Shown: in pieces, positions 28,458 to 38,225 of the stretch | Position numbering within the stretch: position 1 is the stretch's first letter | Layout of the letters: the number at the start of each line of letters is the position of its first letter | DNA from: Candidatus Epulonipiscium sp. | GTDB taxonomy: Bacteria; Bacillota_A; Clostridia; Lachnospirales; Cellulosilyticaceae | NCBI GenBank assembly: GCA_012841565.1 | Contig: DUUM01000119.1 | Span: 1-64,000, forward strand | Direction of reading: 5' to 3' | Length of the DNA: 64,000 bases | Program-made: the position numbers and the translations under genes | The notes under the pieces: generated by a model | Seen by the model: only the letters and a program-made list of their open reading frames with translations | Database searches by the model: none | Told to the model about the DNA's origin: nothing

Positions 28458-29474
28458 GTGGCAATAAGGATGGAATCTATAAAGGTTAAAAACAAATATA
28501 GAATCATGACATTTATAATATCTTCTACAATTTGTTTGATTGTCATATATCTCACGCTTTTATCCCATGAGAAGACGCAAAAAATCTATTTAGACCAAAC
28601 TGAAAAGGCAATTGTAGATTTAAAAAAAGACTTTCTAAAAGATACAGTTAATAATGTTTTTTTAGAAATAGATCGGCTAAGAGAGACGAAGCATGCTAAT
28701 TATAAGAGAAATACAGAATCTAAACTAAAAAGATTACAAGATGAGCTCGATTTATCAAATGAAGAATTTGTCAGATTCTTCATAAATACGTTTAAAGACG
28801 ATGTAAATTCTAAAATATGGACAGCCTTTTTATGGGATAGCACAACGGGAGAATTCTTATATATGGGTAAATGAGATCATTAGCTATGAGGGTGGCAAAG
28901 ATTATGCTGTTAGGAGAGTTCATCCCAATATGGATGAGACAGAAGGAGAATATTTATCGACAGATATGCAAGATATAAAAGGTAATTTCCCCTATTTAGA
29001 AGAATTGGAAGGTATAAAGGAAAATGGAGAGCTATTTTTCAACTATTACTTTAAAGAGCTGAGTAGCCTAGATGTATCAGAAAAAATCACGTATGCTAAG
29101 TTATATAAGGACTATGATTGGGTCATAGCCATGGGGATTCATTTAAATGATATTGATGCCTATACAGACAAAATAAAGGGTGAGATCCATTATTTGTCCA
29201 ATTCATCAATCATACGATTATTAAGATACCTCTTTGTAGTGTTATTAATAGGATTTGGGCTGCTGTATTTAATAGAAAAACGTAACCTTTTAAATTCAGC
29301 GAAATTCTTGGAAAAAGAAATAAATATAGATATATTGACGAAGGCATAACTATTTCCATAGGTTTTTCCTCTTTTAAAATGACAGATCATGATTATAATG
29401 ATGTTTTAAAAAGAGCAGATACTGCTATGTACAATTCAAAGAAACAAGGTAAAAACACAGTGAATATAGATTAA
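28458..29474 (+). pseudogene. Cache-domain diguanylate cyclase, frameshifted and internally deleted
   Basis: The first part (28458-28874) encodes a membrane helix and the start of a Cache-like sensor domain. It stops just as the frame moves by one base; the sequence resumes as VNEIISYEGGKDYAVRRVHP in the next frame and runs to a second membrane helix and the beginning of a GGDEF domain (INIDILTKA, stop at about 29349). From 29340 a further frame gives the GGDEF C-terminus (GITISIGFSSF, then RADTAMYNSKKQGKN) to the stop at 29474. About 100 residues between, including the GGDEF motif, are missing. The gene therefore cannot make cyclic di-GMP. A single-base frameshift plus an internal deletion is the simplest reading. 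Confidence 0.8.
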
Positions 29475-29486
29475 ATATATAAATAG

Positions 29487-29520
29487 AAAAATCTCCTACC
29501 CCAAAAGGTAGGAGATTTTT
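29487..29520. terminator. Bidirectional terminator
   Basis: A perfect 14-bp stem (AAAAATCTCCTACC and complement) surrounds CCAAAA. It lies between the GGDEF pseudogene and the convergent DUF3298 gene. Confidence 0.85.
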
Positions 29521-29534
29521 CTACAGGTATAAAA

Positions 29535-30002
29535 TTAGCAGCTTGGGCGCCATCCTATTATCTTGTACGGTACAGTAAACACAACGATACCCGTAGAATA
29601 CGGTGCTATGTCATAGTGCTGAAAATAGAGGGACAATCCTTCCGGTGTGAGAAAATAATGATTTTCAGTAAAGTTTTGGGCAATAAGTTCTTCATAGTTA
29701 TCGAAATAAATACCTGGATTATCTTTTAACTGATCATTTGCTTGCTTTATCATTTCTTGGGTAAGTAGTAGTTTATAATCTATCCCTTTTTTAAAATAAC
29801 AATAAAGGGGAATTTGTGTGCCAGTTCTTAATTCGAAGGTATTGGAGCTTCTTACGGTCATACCATGAGCCCCACCTGTATATTCATACCTATCATTATT
29901 ATAAAGCATTATACATGGATACTTCAGTGAAAGAGTCATGATTTCTATATCGTTATACCAATAAGTTCTATTAAATTTTTGCATACTTACGTTTGCTTTC
30001 AT
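29535..30002 (-). CDS. DUF3298 (RsiV-like) protein, probably internally shortened
   Basis: This is a 155-residue protein with no signal peptide. The C-terminal DUF3298 part is clear (DRYEYTGGAHGMTVRSSNTF at residues 37-56, PGIYFDNYEELI, SLYFQHYDIAPYSTGIVVF). Residues 1-36 match the beginning of the preceding domain, but some 50-60 residues usually found between it and DRYEYTGG are absent; the sequence runs straight from LYNN into DRYEYT (junction near 29895). The frame is kept. The function of these cytoplasmic DUF3298 proteins is unknown. GGAGGG precedes the ATG. Confidence 0.7.
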   Translation of the reverse strand: MKANVSMQKFNRTYWYNDIEIMTLSLKYPCIMLYNNDRYEYTGGAHGMTVRSSNTFELRTGTQIPLYCYFKKGIDYKLLLTQEMIKQANDQLKDNPGIYFDNYEELIAQNFTENHYFLTPEGLSLYFQHYDIAPYSTGIVVFTVPYKIIGWRPSC

Positions 30003-30205
30003 ATAAATCCCTCCTGAATTTATACTATGCGGATAGGAGAATTAAGGTCCGGGCGATAATACTGCGGGCTACAGCATATAGATATGTATGAGCTAGTATG
30101 GTTTGAATAAGTTTTGCCTATTGATATAGTTTGTACAAGTGCATATAATGTAAATACCCTTAGTTTAGAATAGATAACATAATACCGATATAAAGGATGT
30201 TATAT

Positions 30206-32755
30206 ATGAATAAAAAAAATAGGTTAAAGATAACAAAAATTATAATTTTAGGAATCATACTTATTTTAATTTTTTATGGCGGACATAGGCAGATTAAACT
30301 CATTGATTTTGCCAAAACAATTATACTTATAAGAAGTTTTGAAAAAACCACTATTTTTACATTCTTTTTACTTGGCATAGTAGGTACAAGTCTAATGACC
30401 TTGTATGACTTTATTATTATCGACCATATGAAATTAGGTACAAAAAAAATGACGGTCTTTAATGTTTCTTTTATTGCCAACACAATCAATAATGTTTCAG
30501 GTCTTGGAGGACTTACAGGAGCATCTATAAGAGCAGTTTTTTTCAAGAAAGATACGAATAGTCAAGGTGATATAGAGAAATATGGATTATTGTTACTCCC
30601 AGCTACTGGTGTTGGATTATCCCTTATGTCCATTATCACACTCATTAAGTATAAATATGTTGCGCCCATTATACAGGAAAACAAATGGCTACTTGCTGTC
30701 TTATTAGGTTTTATAGCATATTTAATAATCTACTTTTATATTGATAGAATCTATTGTTGGCTCAAACACAGCGCCTATAAAGAAAATAAAATAGAGATGT
30801 TTTATCTGAAAATGAAATTATTAGGCGTATCATTTCTAGAATGGTTTATAGCAAGCGTTTTCTTTATATATATTGTTAGACAATTTAACACGGATATTTC
30901 TGTGTATGGCCTGTTGGGGGTATTTACCCTAGCTTCAGTGGCTGGCGTTATAAGTTTGCTGCCTGGGGGTATAGGATCATTTGATTTAATCATATTATTA
31001 GGTCTTCAATATTACGGGGCCACAGCTGAGCATGTTTTGGCAACATTAATTTTGTACAGAGTGTTTTATTATTTTATGCCACTTGTTACTGGCCTTATCT
31101 TGACCCTATTAATTCAATTACAAAAAGAAAAGGGGCCATTGTGCCCTAAAAACATAAATAAAATTAAAGAGATAATTAATAATACGTCTAATATTACCAA
31201 TCTTTTTATACGCATATTAGTACTCCTAAGTGGTGTGGTCTTGTTAGTTTCAGCATTAGTTCCAGGGATTGAAAGTAGAATTAAAATTGCAGCAAAGTTA
31301 CTATCATTTCCCATTTTACAGTTGTCACATCAGTTATCTATTTCAATCGGAATTTTACTCATTATTATATCTAGGGAAATTGGAATGAAAGTAAAACGTG
31401 CTTATCACTTGACGTTTTATTTATTATTAAGCGGGGCATTCTTTACGTTTTTAAAAGGATTTGATTATGAAGAAGCAATATTTATAGGGATTGTATTATT
31501 GTTACTTAAGATGTCAAAGAAAAGTTATAGTAGAAAAAGTTTACCGTTTAATTGGATGAGAACCACCTTAAATGTTATTGTAGCATTTATTGGCGTAGGT
31601 ATTTATGTTAATTTGAAGCATCTCATAATAGACGATTTTTTACACAGATACACATTCGCAATTATTTTAAAGCAGGGAACCTTTAATGAAAGATTTAGTG
31701 GCATTATAGCATATGCTTCTCTCATTATATTTTTGGTCGTTTGGCAAAAAAGAAAACCTAAAATTGCCAATGATAAACGTTATGAGGAGCTTGATGAAGA
31801 AAAACTTGGGAGTTTCTTAAATGACTATAATGGCCACTACTTAACCCATTTGATTTATCTAAAAGATAAGCACATCTTTTGGGCAGTAGGTGGTAAGGTT
31901 GCTATTGTATACGAAAAAAGCCATAACATCATAGTGATTCTGGGGGACCCTATAGGTGAAGCGGAAAGCTTTGGTGAGGCCATATCCGAGTTTCAGGAAT
32001 TCATTGATGAATATGGGTATAAGTCAGCCTTTTATCAGGTAAGTGAATCCCTATTATCTATCTATCATGACCACGGATACAACTTTTTCAAGTTAGGAGA
32101 AACGGCATTAGTTGATTTAGAAGCGTTTGACCTAACAGGGGCGAAAAAAAAGGACTTCAGAAATATTCTAAGTCGTTTTAAAAGGGATGGATATGTCTTT
32201 GAATTATTTACAACCTTACCAGATGAATTGTTTGGTCCCTTAAAAGAAGTTTCAGACGAATGGCTACAAGGGCGAAATGAAATGGGATTTTCCCTTGGTA
32301 GGTTTGATGAAGGATATTTAAAGCACTCACCTATTGGGATTATAAAGGAAGTTGCTACAGGTGAAATAATAGCATTTGCTTCTGTAATGCCAAGTTATAA
32401 TAAAAATCAATCAGCATCTATTGATTTAATGCGCTTTAAAAAAGAAACGCCTAACAGCACAATGACGTTCCTTATTTTAAACTTATTAATAAGTTATAAG
32501 GAAAATGGCTATAAAGTATTTAATTTAGGAATGGCTCCACTCTCAAATGTAGGCAAGGCACAAAGTGCTCATTCAAGTGAGAAGATAGCACATTTAGTGA
32601 CCCATTACGGGAATCATTTTTATAGTTTTGATGGCCTTAGGAATTACAAGGAAAAATTCGACCCTAAATGGGGGGCTAGGTACTTAGCATATGAGGATAT
32701 GGTGTTATTGCCATCTTCTCTTATTGAAGCAACAATCTTAATTCATGCCAAATAA
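30206..32755 (+). CDS. mprF: MprF-like phosphatidylglycerol lysyltransferase
   Basis: This is an 849-residue membrane enzyme that transfers an aminoacyl group (lysine or alanine) to phosphatidylglycerol and flips the product, giving resistance to cationic peptides. Residues 1-510 hold about 14 membrane helices, with the flippase signature NTINNVSGLGGLTGASIRAV (about 93-112) and LLPGGIGSFDLIILLGLQ (about 255-272). The C-terminal DUF2156 synthase domain has VGGKVAIVYEKSHN and DLMRFKKETPNSTMTFL. ATG 30206 is preferred over 30197 because AAAGGA lies nine bases upstream. It is a single gene. Confidence 0.9.
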   Translation: MNKKNRLKITKIIILGIILILIFYGGHRQIKLIDFAKTIILIRSFEKTTIFTFFLLGIVGTSLMTLYDFIIIDHMKLGTKKMTVFNVSFIANTINNVSGLGGLTGASIRAVFFKKDTNSQGDIEKYGLLLLPATGVGLSLMSIITLIKYKYVAPIIQENKWLLAVLLGFIAYLIIYFYIDRIYCWLKHSAYKENKIEMFYLKMKLLGVSFLEWFIASVFFIYIVRQFNTDISVYGLLGVFTLASVAGVISLLPGGIGSFDLIILLGLQYYGATAEHVLATLILYRVFYYFMPLVTGLILTLLIQLQKEKGPLCPKNINKIKEIINNTSNITNLFIRILVLLSGVVLLVSALVPGIESRIKIAAKLLSFPILQLSHQLSISIGILLIIISREIGMKVKRAYHLTFYLLLSGAFFTFLKGFDYEEAIFIGIVLLLLKMSKKSYSRKSLPFNWMRTTLNVIVAFIGVGIYVNLKHLIIDDFLHRYTFAIILKQGTFNERFSGIIAYASLIIFLVVWQKRKPKIANDKRYEELDEEKLGSFLNDYNGHYLTHLIYLKDKHIFWAVGGKVAIVYEKSHNIIVILGDPIGEAESFGEAISEFQEFIDEYGYKSAFYQVSESLLSIYHDHGYNFFKLGETALVDLEAFDLTGAKKKDFRNILSRFKRDGYVFELFTTLPDELFGPLKEVSDEWLQGRNEMGFSLGRFDEGYLKHSPIGIIKEVATGEIIAFASVMPSYNKNQSASIDLMRFKKETPNSTMTFLILNLLISYKENGYKVFNLGMAPLSNVGKAQSAHSSEKIAHLVTHYGNHFYSFDGLRNYKEKFDPKWGARYLAYEDMVLLPSSLIEATILIHAK

Positions 32756-32823
32756 GAGGTAAGGTAGACTTGATTATATGGTATGATAGGTCTAAAACAT
32801 AAGTAAAGGATTTGAAATAGCAT

Positions 32824-35463
32824 ATGAAAAAATTAGTCATTGGAATATTAGCACATGTAGATGCTGGTAAGACGACATTATCAGAAAGTATGCTTTATTT
32901 GAGCGGTAAAATTAGGACATTAGGAAGAGTAGATAAGAAGGATGCTTATTTAGATAATTATGATTTGGAACGAGAAAGAGGAATCACTATTTTTTCTAAA
33001 CAAGCAGTATTTGAGGTGGACAAAACTCAGATTACTTTATTAGATACGCCAGGACACATAGATTTTTCCGCTGAGATGGAGAGAACGCTTCAGGTGTTGG
33101 ACTATGCAATCTTAGTTATAAGCGGCGCAGATGGCGTACAGGGTCACACACAAACACTGTGGCGACTACTAAGTATGTATAAGATACCTGTTTTTATATT
33201 TATCAATAAGATGGATCAAGAAGGAACCAATAAGAATAAACTAATCAAGGAACTAAAAAGACAGCTTAGTGATGGCTGTATTGCGTTTGGTAGGGAAAAG
33301 GAAGAAGTCTTTTATGACCAATTAGCCATGAGTGATGAGACGCTGATGGAAACTTACTTGGAAACAGGCCATATAGAAACCACCCAAATTACACAAGTCA
33401 TTAAAGAGCGCAAGGTATTTCCATGTTTTTTTGGGTCTGCTTTAAAATTAGAAGGGGTTGAAGCCCTTATAAAAAATATTGTAAAGTATACTAATGCACC
33501 CACTTATTCACAAAGCTTTGGAGCGAAAATATTTAAGATAGCCAGAGATGAGCAAGGCAATCGACTCACTTATATGAAGCTCACTGGAGGGATAATGAAA
33601 GTAAAAGATACTTTAACCAATGACATTTGGGAAGAGAAAGTAAATCAAATTCGGATCTATTCAGGAGAGAAATTTGAAAAGGTGAATGAAATAGAAGCGG
33701 GATCCATATGTGCAGTAGTGGGCCTTACTCAGGCGCGGCCAGGAGAAGGACTCGGAATAGAGAGGACTTCCCTTGCGCCTTTATTAGAACCTGTATTATC
33801 TTATCAAGTGTTGCTCCCAGAAGGCTGTGATCCAAGAGTCATGCTACCTAAGCTGCGTGAGATTGAGGAAGAGGAACCAGAGCTACATATTGTTTGGAAT
33901 GAGGAGTTACAAGAAATTCAGGCACAGATTATGGGAGAAGTACAAATAGAGATTTTACAAAGTCTTATACAAGATCGTTTTGATACCCTTGTGAAATTTT
34001 ATAAAGGAAGCGTTGTTTATAAAGAGACCATTGCCAATAAGGTGGAGGGGGTTGGACATTTTGAACCCCTAAGGCATTATGCAGAGGTTCACTTGTTAAT
34101 GGAGCCAGGAGCTTTAGGAAGTGGTTTGCAATTTGCTACCCAATGCAGTGAGGATATATTAGAAAAAAACTGGCAGCGACTAGTTATATCGCATCTTGAG
34201 GAAAAAATCCATAAAGGTGTGCTGACAGGTTCAGCCATTACAGATATAAAAATTACCTTAGTGACAGGACGAGTCCACAAAAAACATACTGAAGGTGGCG
34301 ACTTTAGAGAAGCGACCTACAGGGCAGTGCGCCAAGGATTAAAACAGGCCAGATCCATATTGCTAGAGCCTTATTATGAATTCCAATTAGAACTCCCTAG
34401 CCAAATGGTAGGACGCGCTATGACTGATATTGAGCAAATACATGGTACATGTGAAATTTCCCAAACAGATGAAGAGATAACAATGCTAGTAGGAAGTGCT
34501 CCTGTTGTTAATATGAGAAATTATCATCAAGAGGTCATTTCCTATACAAAAGGCCATGGTAGGTTGTTTTGTAGTTTAAAGGGCTACCAGCCGTGCCATA
34601 ATGCAGAAGAAGTGATCGGGGATAGGGGATATGATTCTGAAAGAGATACAGAAAATCCAACCGGTTCTGTGTTTTGTACACATGGTACTGGATTTTTAGT
34701 CAATTGGGATGAAGTTGAAGACCATATGCATGTTGACTATTATTTTAAGCAAGAAGAAGTCGTATCACAAGAAGTAAGCCAATATAAACCTAGTTTTGCA
34801 AATGAAACATGGATGAGTGTAGAAGAAATTGATGAGATTATCAATAGAACCTTCAATGCTAACAAAGGGAAAAAGACTGCTTGGACTAAGCCTAAAATAG
34901 TCAGGGGGAATTATTCTGAACCGACGGCACATTTAAGTAGGGCAAAAGAAGTCAGGGAAGAGTATCTCCTGGTGGATGGCTATAATATTATCTTTGCATG
35001 GCCTGAACTAAAGAGCATGGTAGAAGATAATATGGATGGTGCTAGGATGAAACTCCTTGATTATTTAAGTAACTATCAAGGCATTCGGGGATCTCGTGTG
35101 ATTGTGGTATTTGATGCTTACCGTGTTAAGGGACACCGCACCGAGATAACGGAGTACCATAATATTCACGTAGTCTATACAGAAGAAGCCCAAACAGCAG
35201 ACCATTATATTGAAAAGTTTGTCTATACGCACCATGGAAAGCACCATATAACAGTGGCCACATCAGATGCGCTAGAACAAATTATTATAAGAGGAAAAGC
35301 AGGCGCCTTACTATCTGCTAGGGAACTAAAAGAAGAAGTGGACAAAGCGAATGAAAGAATGATGCAGGCATACGAAGCAAACCAAATAGCAGATAAGAAT
35401 TATCTTATGGATGCATTACCAGAAGAAATAAAACGGCGTATTGAAACCTTCCTAAGGGAATAA
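32824..35463 (+). CDS. TetM/EF-G-like ribosomal GTPase fused to C-terminal NYN (YacP/Rae1-like) domain
   Basis: This is an 879-residue protein. Residues 1-650 are a TetM/TetO-type translational GTPase: G1 AHVDAGKTTLSES, G3 DTPGHIDF, G4 NKMD, with EF-G-like domains III-V after. Residues about 715-860 form a NYN nuclease-like domain (LLVDGYNIIFAWPELK, RVIVVFDAY, then ITVATSDALEQ) as in YacP/Rae1, which cleaves mRNA in the ribosomal A site. The fusion suggests a factor that enters the A site and cuts mRNA or clears a blocked ribosome; this is inference. It may not confer tetracycline resistance. It is a single gene with no nearby mobile element. Confidence 0.85.
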   Translation: MKKLVIGILAHVDAGKTTLSESMLYLSGKIRTLGRVDKKDAYLDNYDLERERGITIFSKQAVFEVDKTQITLLDTPGHIDFSAEMERTLQVLDYAILVISGADGVQGHTQTLWRLLSMYKIPVFIFINKMDQEGTNKNKLIKELKRQLSDGCIAFGREKEEVFYDQLAMSDETLMETYLETGHIETTQITQVIKERKVFPCFFGSALKLEGVEALIKNIVKYTNAPTYSQSFGAKIFKIARDEQGNRLTYMKLTGGIMKVKDTLTNDIWEEKVNQIRIYSGEKFEKVNEIEAGSICAVVGLTQARPGEGLGIERTSLAPLLEPVLSYQVLLPEGCDPRVMLPKLREIEEEEPELHIVWNEELQEIQAQIMGEVQIEILQSLIQDRFDTLVKFYKGSVVYKETIANKVEGVGHFEPLRHYAEVHLLMEPGALGSGLQFATQCSEDILEKNWQRLVISHLEEKIHKGVLTGSAITDIKITLVTGRVHKKHTEGGDFREATYRAVRQGLKQARSILLEPYYEFQLELPSQMVGRAMTDIEQIHGTCEISQTDEEITMLVGSAPVVNMRNYHQEVISYTKGHGRLFCSLKGYQPCHNAEEVIGDRGYDSERDTENPTGSVFCTHGTGFLVNWDEVEDHMHVDYYFKQEEVVSQEVSQYKPSFANETWMSVEEIDEIINRTFNANKGKKTAWTKPKIVRGNYSEPTAHLSRAKEVREEYLLVDGYNIIFAWPELKSMVEDNMDGARMKLLDYLSNYQGIRGSRVIVVFDAYRVKGHRTEITEYHNIHVVYTEEAQTADHYIEKFVYTHHGKHHITVATSDALEQIIIRGKAGALLSARELKEEVDKANERMMQAYEANQIADKNYLMDALPEEIKRRIETFLRE

Positions 35464-35579
35464 AACAAATAAGTTTGAGGCAAGATATTGATATGACAAG
35501 ATTCCACACTGAGATTGATAAAAAATGGATATTATGATATTATTAAGAGGTAATAAACAACAAATAAGGAGGAATATAA

Positions 35580-36641
35580 ATGAAAAAACTTTTATCTGTT
35601 TTATTAGTGACAATGCTTGTGTTTACAATGGTAGGATGTAATAAAAAATCAGGGTATGAATTAGCTTTAATAACAGACATCGGTACGATTGACGACAAAT
35701 CCTTTAACCAAGGTGCATGGGAAGGTGTAGAAAAGTACGCAAAAGAGAAAAATGTTACATACAAATACTACCAACCTGCAGAAAAGACAACAGATGCCTA
35801 TTTAAATACAATTAGCTTAGCCATTGATGGTGGGGCAAAATTAGTTGTATGTCCTGGTTACTTATTTGAAGAAGCAGTGTATAAAGCACAAGATTTATAT
35901 GCAGATACTAAATTTATTATTTTAGACGGACAGCCTCATGATGCAGATTATACAGATTTTAAAATTAATGATAATGTATACTCCATTTTCTATGCTGAAG
36001 AACAAGCAGGATTTTTAGCTGGATATGCAGCAATCAAAGATGGTTATACTAAACTAGGATTTATGGGTGGTATGGCAGTACCAGCTGTAAAGCGCTTTGG
36101 TTATGGTTTTGTAGAAGGTGCTGAATATGGTGCTAAAGAACTTGGATTATCAAGTGTCGATGTAAAATACCACTATACAGGCGGATTTGACGCAACACCA
36201 GAAGCAAAAGCAATGGCAACATCATGGTTTAACGAAGGTACTGAAGTAATCTTTGCATGTGGTGGAGCAGTTGGAAACTCTGTAATGGCAGCAGCAAAAG
36301 ATACTGATTCAAAAGTAATTGGTGTAGACGTTGACCAATCAAGTGAATCTGAAACGGTTATAACATCAGCTCTTAAAATGCTTTCAATCTCAGTTTATGA
36401 TGGTATTGCAGCATACTACGCTGATGCATTTCCAGCAGGCCAAATTGTTAGCCTTAGTGCAAGTGATGATGGTGTAGGCTTACCAATGGAGACTTCAAAA
36501 TTCAGTACATTTACTCAAAGTGATTATGATGCTATTTATGCAGAACTATTAACTGGCAACATAAAACTTGTTAGAGACGAAGATGTTGAAGATGAAACTA
36601 AAATACCAGTTGAGATTGTCAAATTAGAAGCAATCAATTAA
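35580..36641 (+). CDS. BMP-family nucleoside-binding lipoprotein
   Basis: This is a 353-residue BmpA/PnrA-type lipoprotein with a lipobox at MVGCN. The BMP signature is clear: ELALITDIGTIDDKSFNQGA at about residues 26-45, and later GFMGGMAVPAVKRFGYGFVEG. Relatives bind purine nucleosides. AAGGAGG precedes the ATG. It is the first gene of a four-gene ABC operon (lipoprotein, ATPase, two permeases), separated from the rest by a hairpin that should keep its expression higher. Confidence 0.9.
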   Translation: MKKLLSVLLVTMLVFTMVGCNKKSGYELALITDIGTIDDKSFNQGAWEGVEKYAKEKNVTYKYYQPAEKTTDAYLNTISLAIDGGAKLVVCPGYLFEEAVYKAQDLYADTKFIILDGQPHDADYTDFKINDNVYSIFYAEEQAGFLAGYAAIKDGYTKLGFMGGMAVPAVKRFGYGFVEGAEYGAKELGLSSVDVKYHYTGGFDATPEAKAMATSWFNEGTEVIFACGGAVGNSVMAAAKDTDSKVIGVDVDQSSESETVITSALKMLSISVYDGIAAYYADAFPAGQIVSLSASDDGVGLPMETSKFSTFTQSDYDAIYAELLTGNIKLVRDEDVEDETKIPVEIVKLEAIN

Positions 36642-36650
36642 TTATTTATT

Positions 36651-36678
36651 AAAAAGGTGCTTTGGCACCTTTTTTTTT
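36651..36678 (+). terminator. Partial terminator after BMP lipoprotein gene
   Basis: The hairpin AAAAAGGTGC / GCACCTTTTT with loop TTTG is followed by further T's. It lies between the binding-protein gene and the ATPase gene of the same operon, so partial read-through is expected. Confidence 0.85.
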
Positions 36679-36696
36679 ACAGTTAGGAGGGAATAG

Positions 36697-38223
36697 ATGG
36701 ATTATATTATTGAAATGAATGGTATTACCAAAGAATTTCCGGGGATTAAAGCCAATGATAATATTACCCTTCAGGTTAAAAGAGGAGAGATTCATGCCTT
36801 ACTTGGGGAAAATGGAGCAGGTAAGTCAACACTTATGAGTGTGCTTTTTGGATTATACCAACCAGAAGAAGGTCATATTAAAATAAGGGGCACCGAAGTT
36901 CAAATCAACAATCCTATGGACGCCAATGAGCTTGGTATAGGAATGGTGCATCAGCATTTTAAATTGGTGCATAATTTTACAGTACTGCAAAATATTATCT
37001 TAGGAGTAGAAACCACAGAACACGGATTTTTAAAAATGAATCAAGCACGTGAAAAAATTGTGGCACTAAGCCAGAAGTATAACCTAAGGATCGATCCAGA
37101 CGAACTCATTTCAGACATTACAGTTGGTATGCAGCAACGGGTAGAAATATTAAAAATGTTATATAGGGATAATGAAATATTAATTTTAGACGAACCGACA
37201 GCTGTATTAACACCACAAGAAATAGACGAGTTAATGAATATTATGCTTACACTTGTTAAAGAAGGTAAGTCTATTATCTTTATTACCCATAAGCTAGCTG
37301 AAATAAAGCAAGTAGCCGATAGGTGTACGGTTCTAAGACGGGGAAAATATATCGGTGTTATTGACGTTAAAGAGACAGATGCGGAAGAAATGTCTGAAAT
37401 GATGGTGGGTAGAAAAATAAATCTCAATATTGAAAAATCAGAATCCAAGCCAACAGATAATATTCTTGAAGTAAAAGGATTATCAGTCAAATCAAAACGC
37501 CAAGGTCAGAGTAAAAATATTGTTGACAATGTGAGTTTTAATGTTAGACGTGGTGAAATATTATGTATTGCAGGCATTGATGGAAATGGTCAAACAGAAC
37601 TGATTCAAGCTATTACAGGATTATTGGCAGCTGATTCAGGTCAAATCATTTTAAATGGTGAAGATATAACCAAACGCTCCATTAGGTATAGAAATACCCA
37701 TGGGTTATCTCATATCCCAGAAGATAGACATCGTTATGGACTTGTGCTTGATTATAACCTAGCAGAAAACAGTGTATTACAACAGTATTTTGAACCTGAA
37801 TTTAGTAAAAAAGGCTTTTTGAAATATAATAATATTAATCAGTATGGTGAAAAACTTATAGAAGACTACGATATTAGAAGTGCTCAAGGGGTTAAAACAC
37901 CCGCAAGAAGTATGTCTGGTGGTAATCAGCAAAAGATTATTATTGCTAGAGAAGTCTCAAGAGAACCTGATATCTTAGTTGCAGTACAGCCTACAAGAGG
38001 ATTAGATGTAGGGGCTATTGCAAACATTCATAAGCAATTAGTGGTTGAACGGGACAAAGGTAATGCTGTTTTATTAGTATCTCTAGAGCTAGATGAAGTA
38101 ATGAATTTAAGTGATAAAATCTTAGTTATCTATGAGGGGGCCATTGTAGCATCTCTAGATCCTGCGGCTATTACGACTAGGGAACTGGGCTTATATATGG
38201 CTGGTTCAAAAAGGGAGGAATAA
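36697..38223 (+). CDS. Nucleoside ABC transporter ATP-binding protein (NupA/YufO-like)
   Basis: This is a 508-residue ATPase with two ABC domains, of the BMP-linked branch. The first Walker A is GENGAGKSTLMSVLFGLY, and the switch region MVHQHFKLVHNFTV is diagnostic of this subfamily. The second half has GIDGNGQTELIQAITG and SMSGGNQQKIIIAREVS. AGGAGGG is followed by ATG 36697. It serves the two permeases that follow and the BMP lipoprotein before it. Confidence 0.9.
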   Translation: MDYIIEMNGITKEFPGIKANDNITLQVKRGEIHALLGENGAGKSTLMSVLFGLYQPEEGHIKIRGTEVQINNPMDANELGIGMVHQHFKLVHNFTVLQNIILGVETTEHGFLKMNQAREKIVALSQKYNLRIDPDELISDITVGMQQRVEILKMLYRDNEILILDEPTAVLTPQEIDELMNIMLTLVKEGKSIIFITHKLAEIKQVADRCTVLRRGKYIGVIDVKETDAEEMSEMMVGRKINLNIEKSESKPTDNILEVKGLSVKSKRQGQSKNIVDNVSFNVRRGEILCIAGIDGNGQTELIQAITGLLAADSGQIILNGEDITKRSIRYRNTHGLSHIPEDRHRYGLVLDYNLAENSVLQQYFEPEFSKKGFLKYNNINQYGEKLIEDYDIRSAQGVKTPARSMSGGNQQKIIIAREVSREPDILVAVQPTRGLDVGAIANIHKQLVVERDKGNAVLLVSLELDEVMNLSDKILVIYEGAIVASLDPAAITTRELGLYMAGSKREE

Positions 38224-38225
38224 TT

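Noticed and set aside
32824..35463. Acquired tetracycline-resistance gene on a mobile element
   Set aside because: There are no integrase, transposase or conjugation genes nearby, the base composition is like its neighbours, and the NYN fusion indicates a chromosomal housekeeping or stress factor.
37041..37490. 149-codon minus-strand frame inside the nucleoside ATPase gene
   Set aside because: It is a shadow of the ABC ATPase codons with no start context and no recognisable domain.
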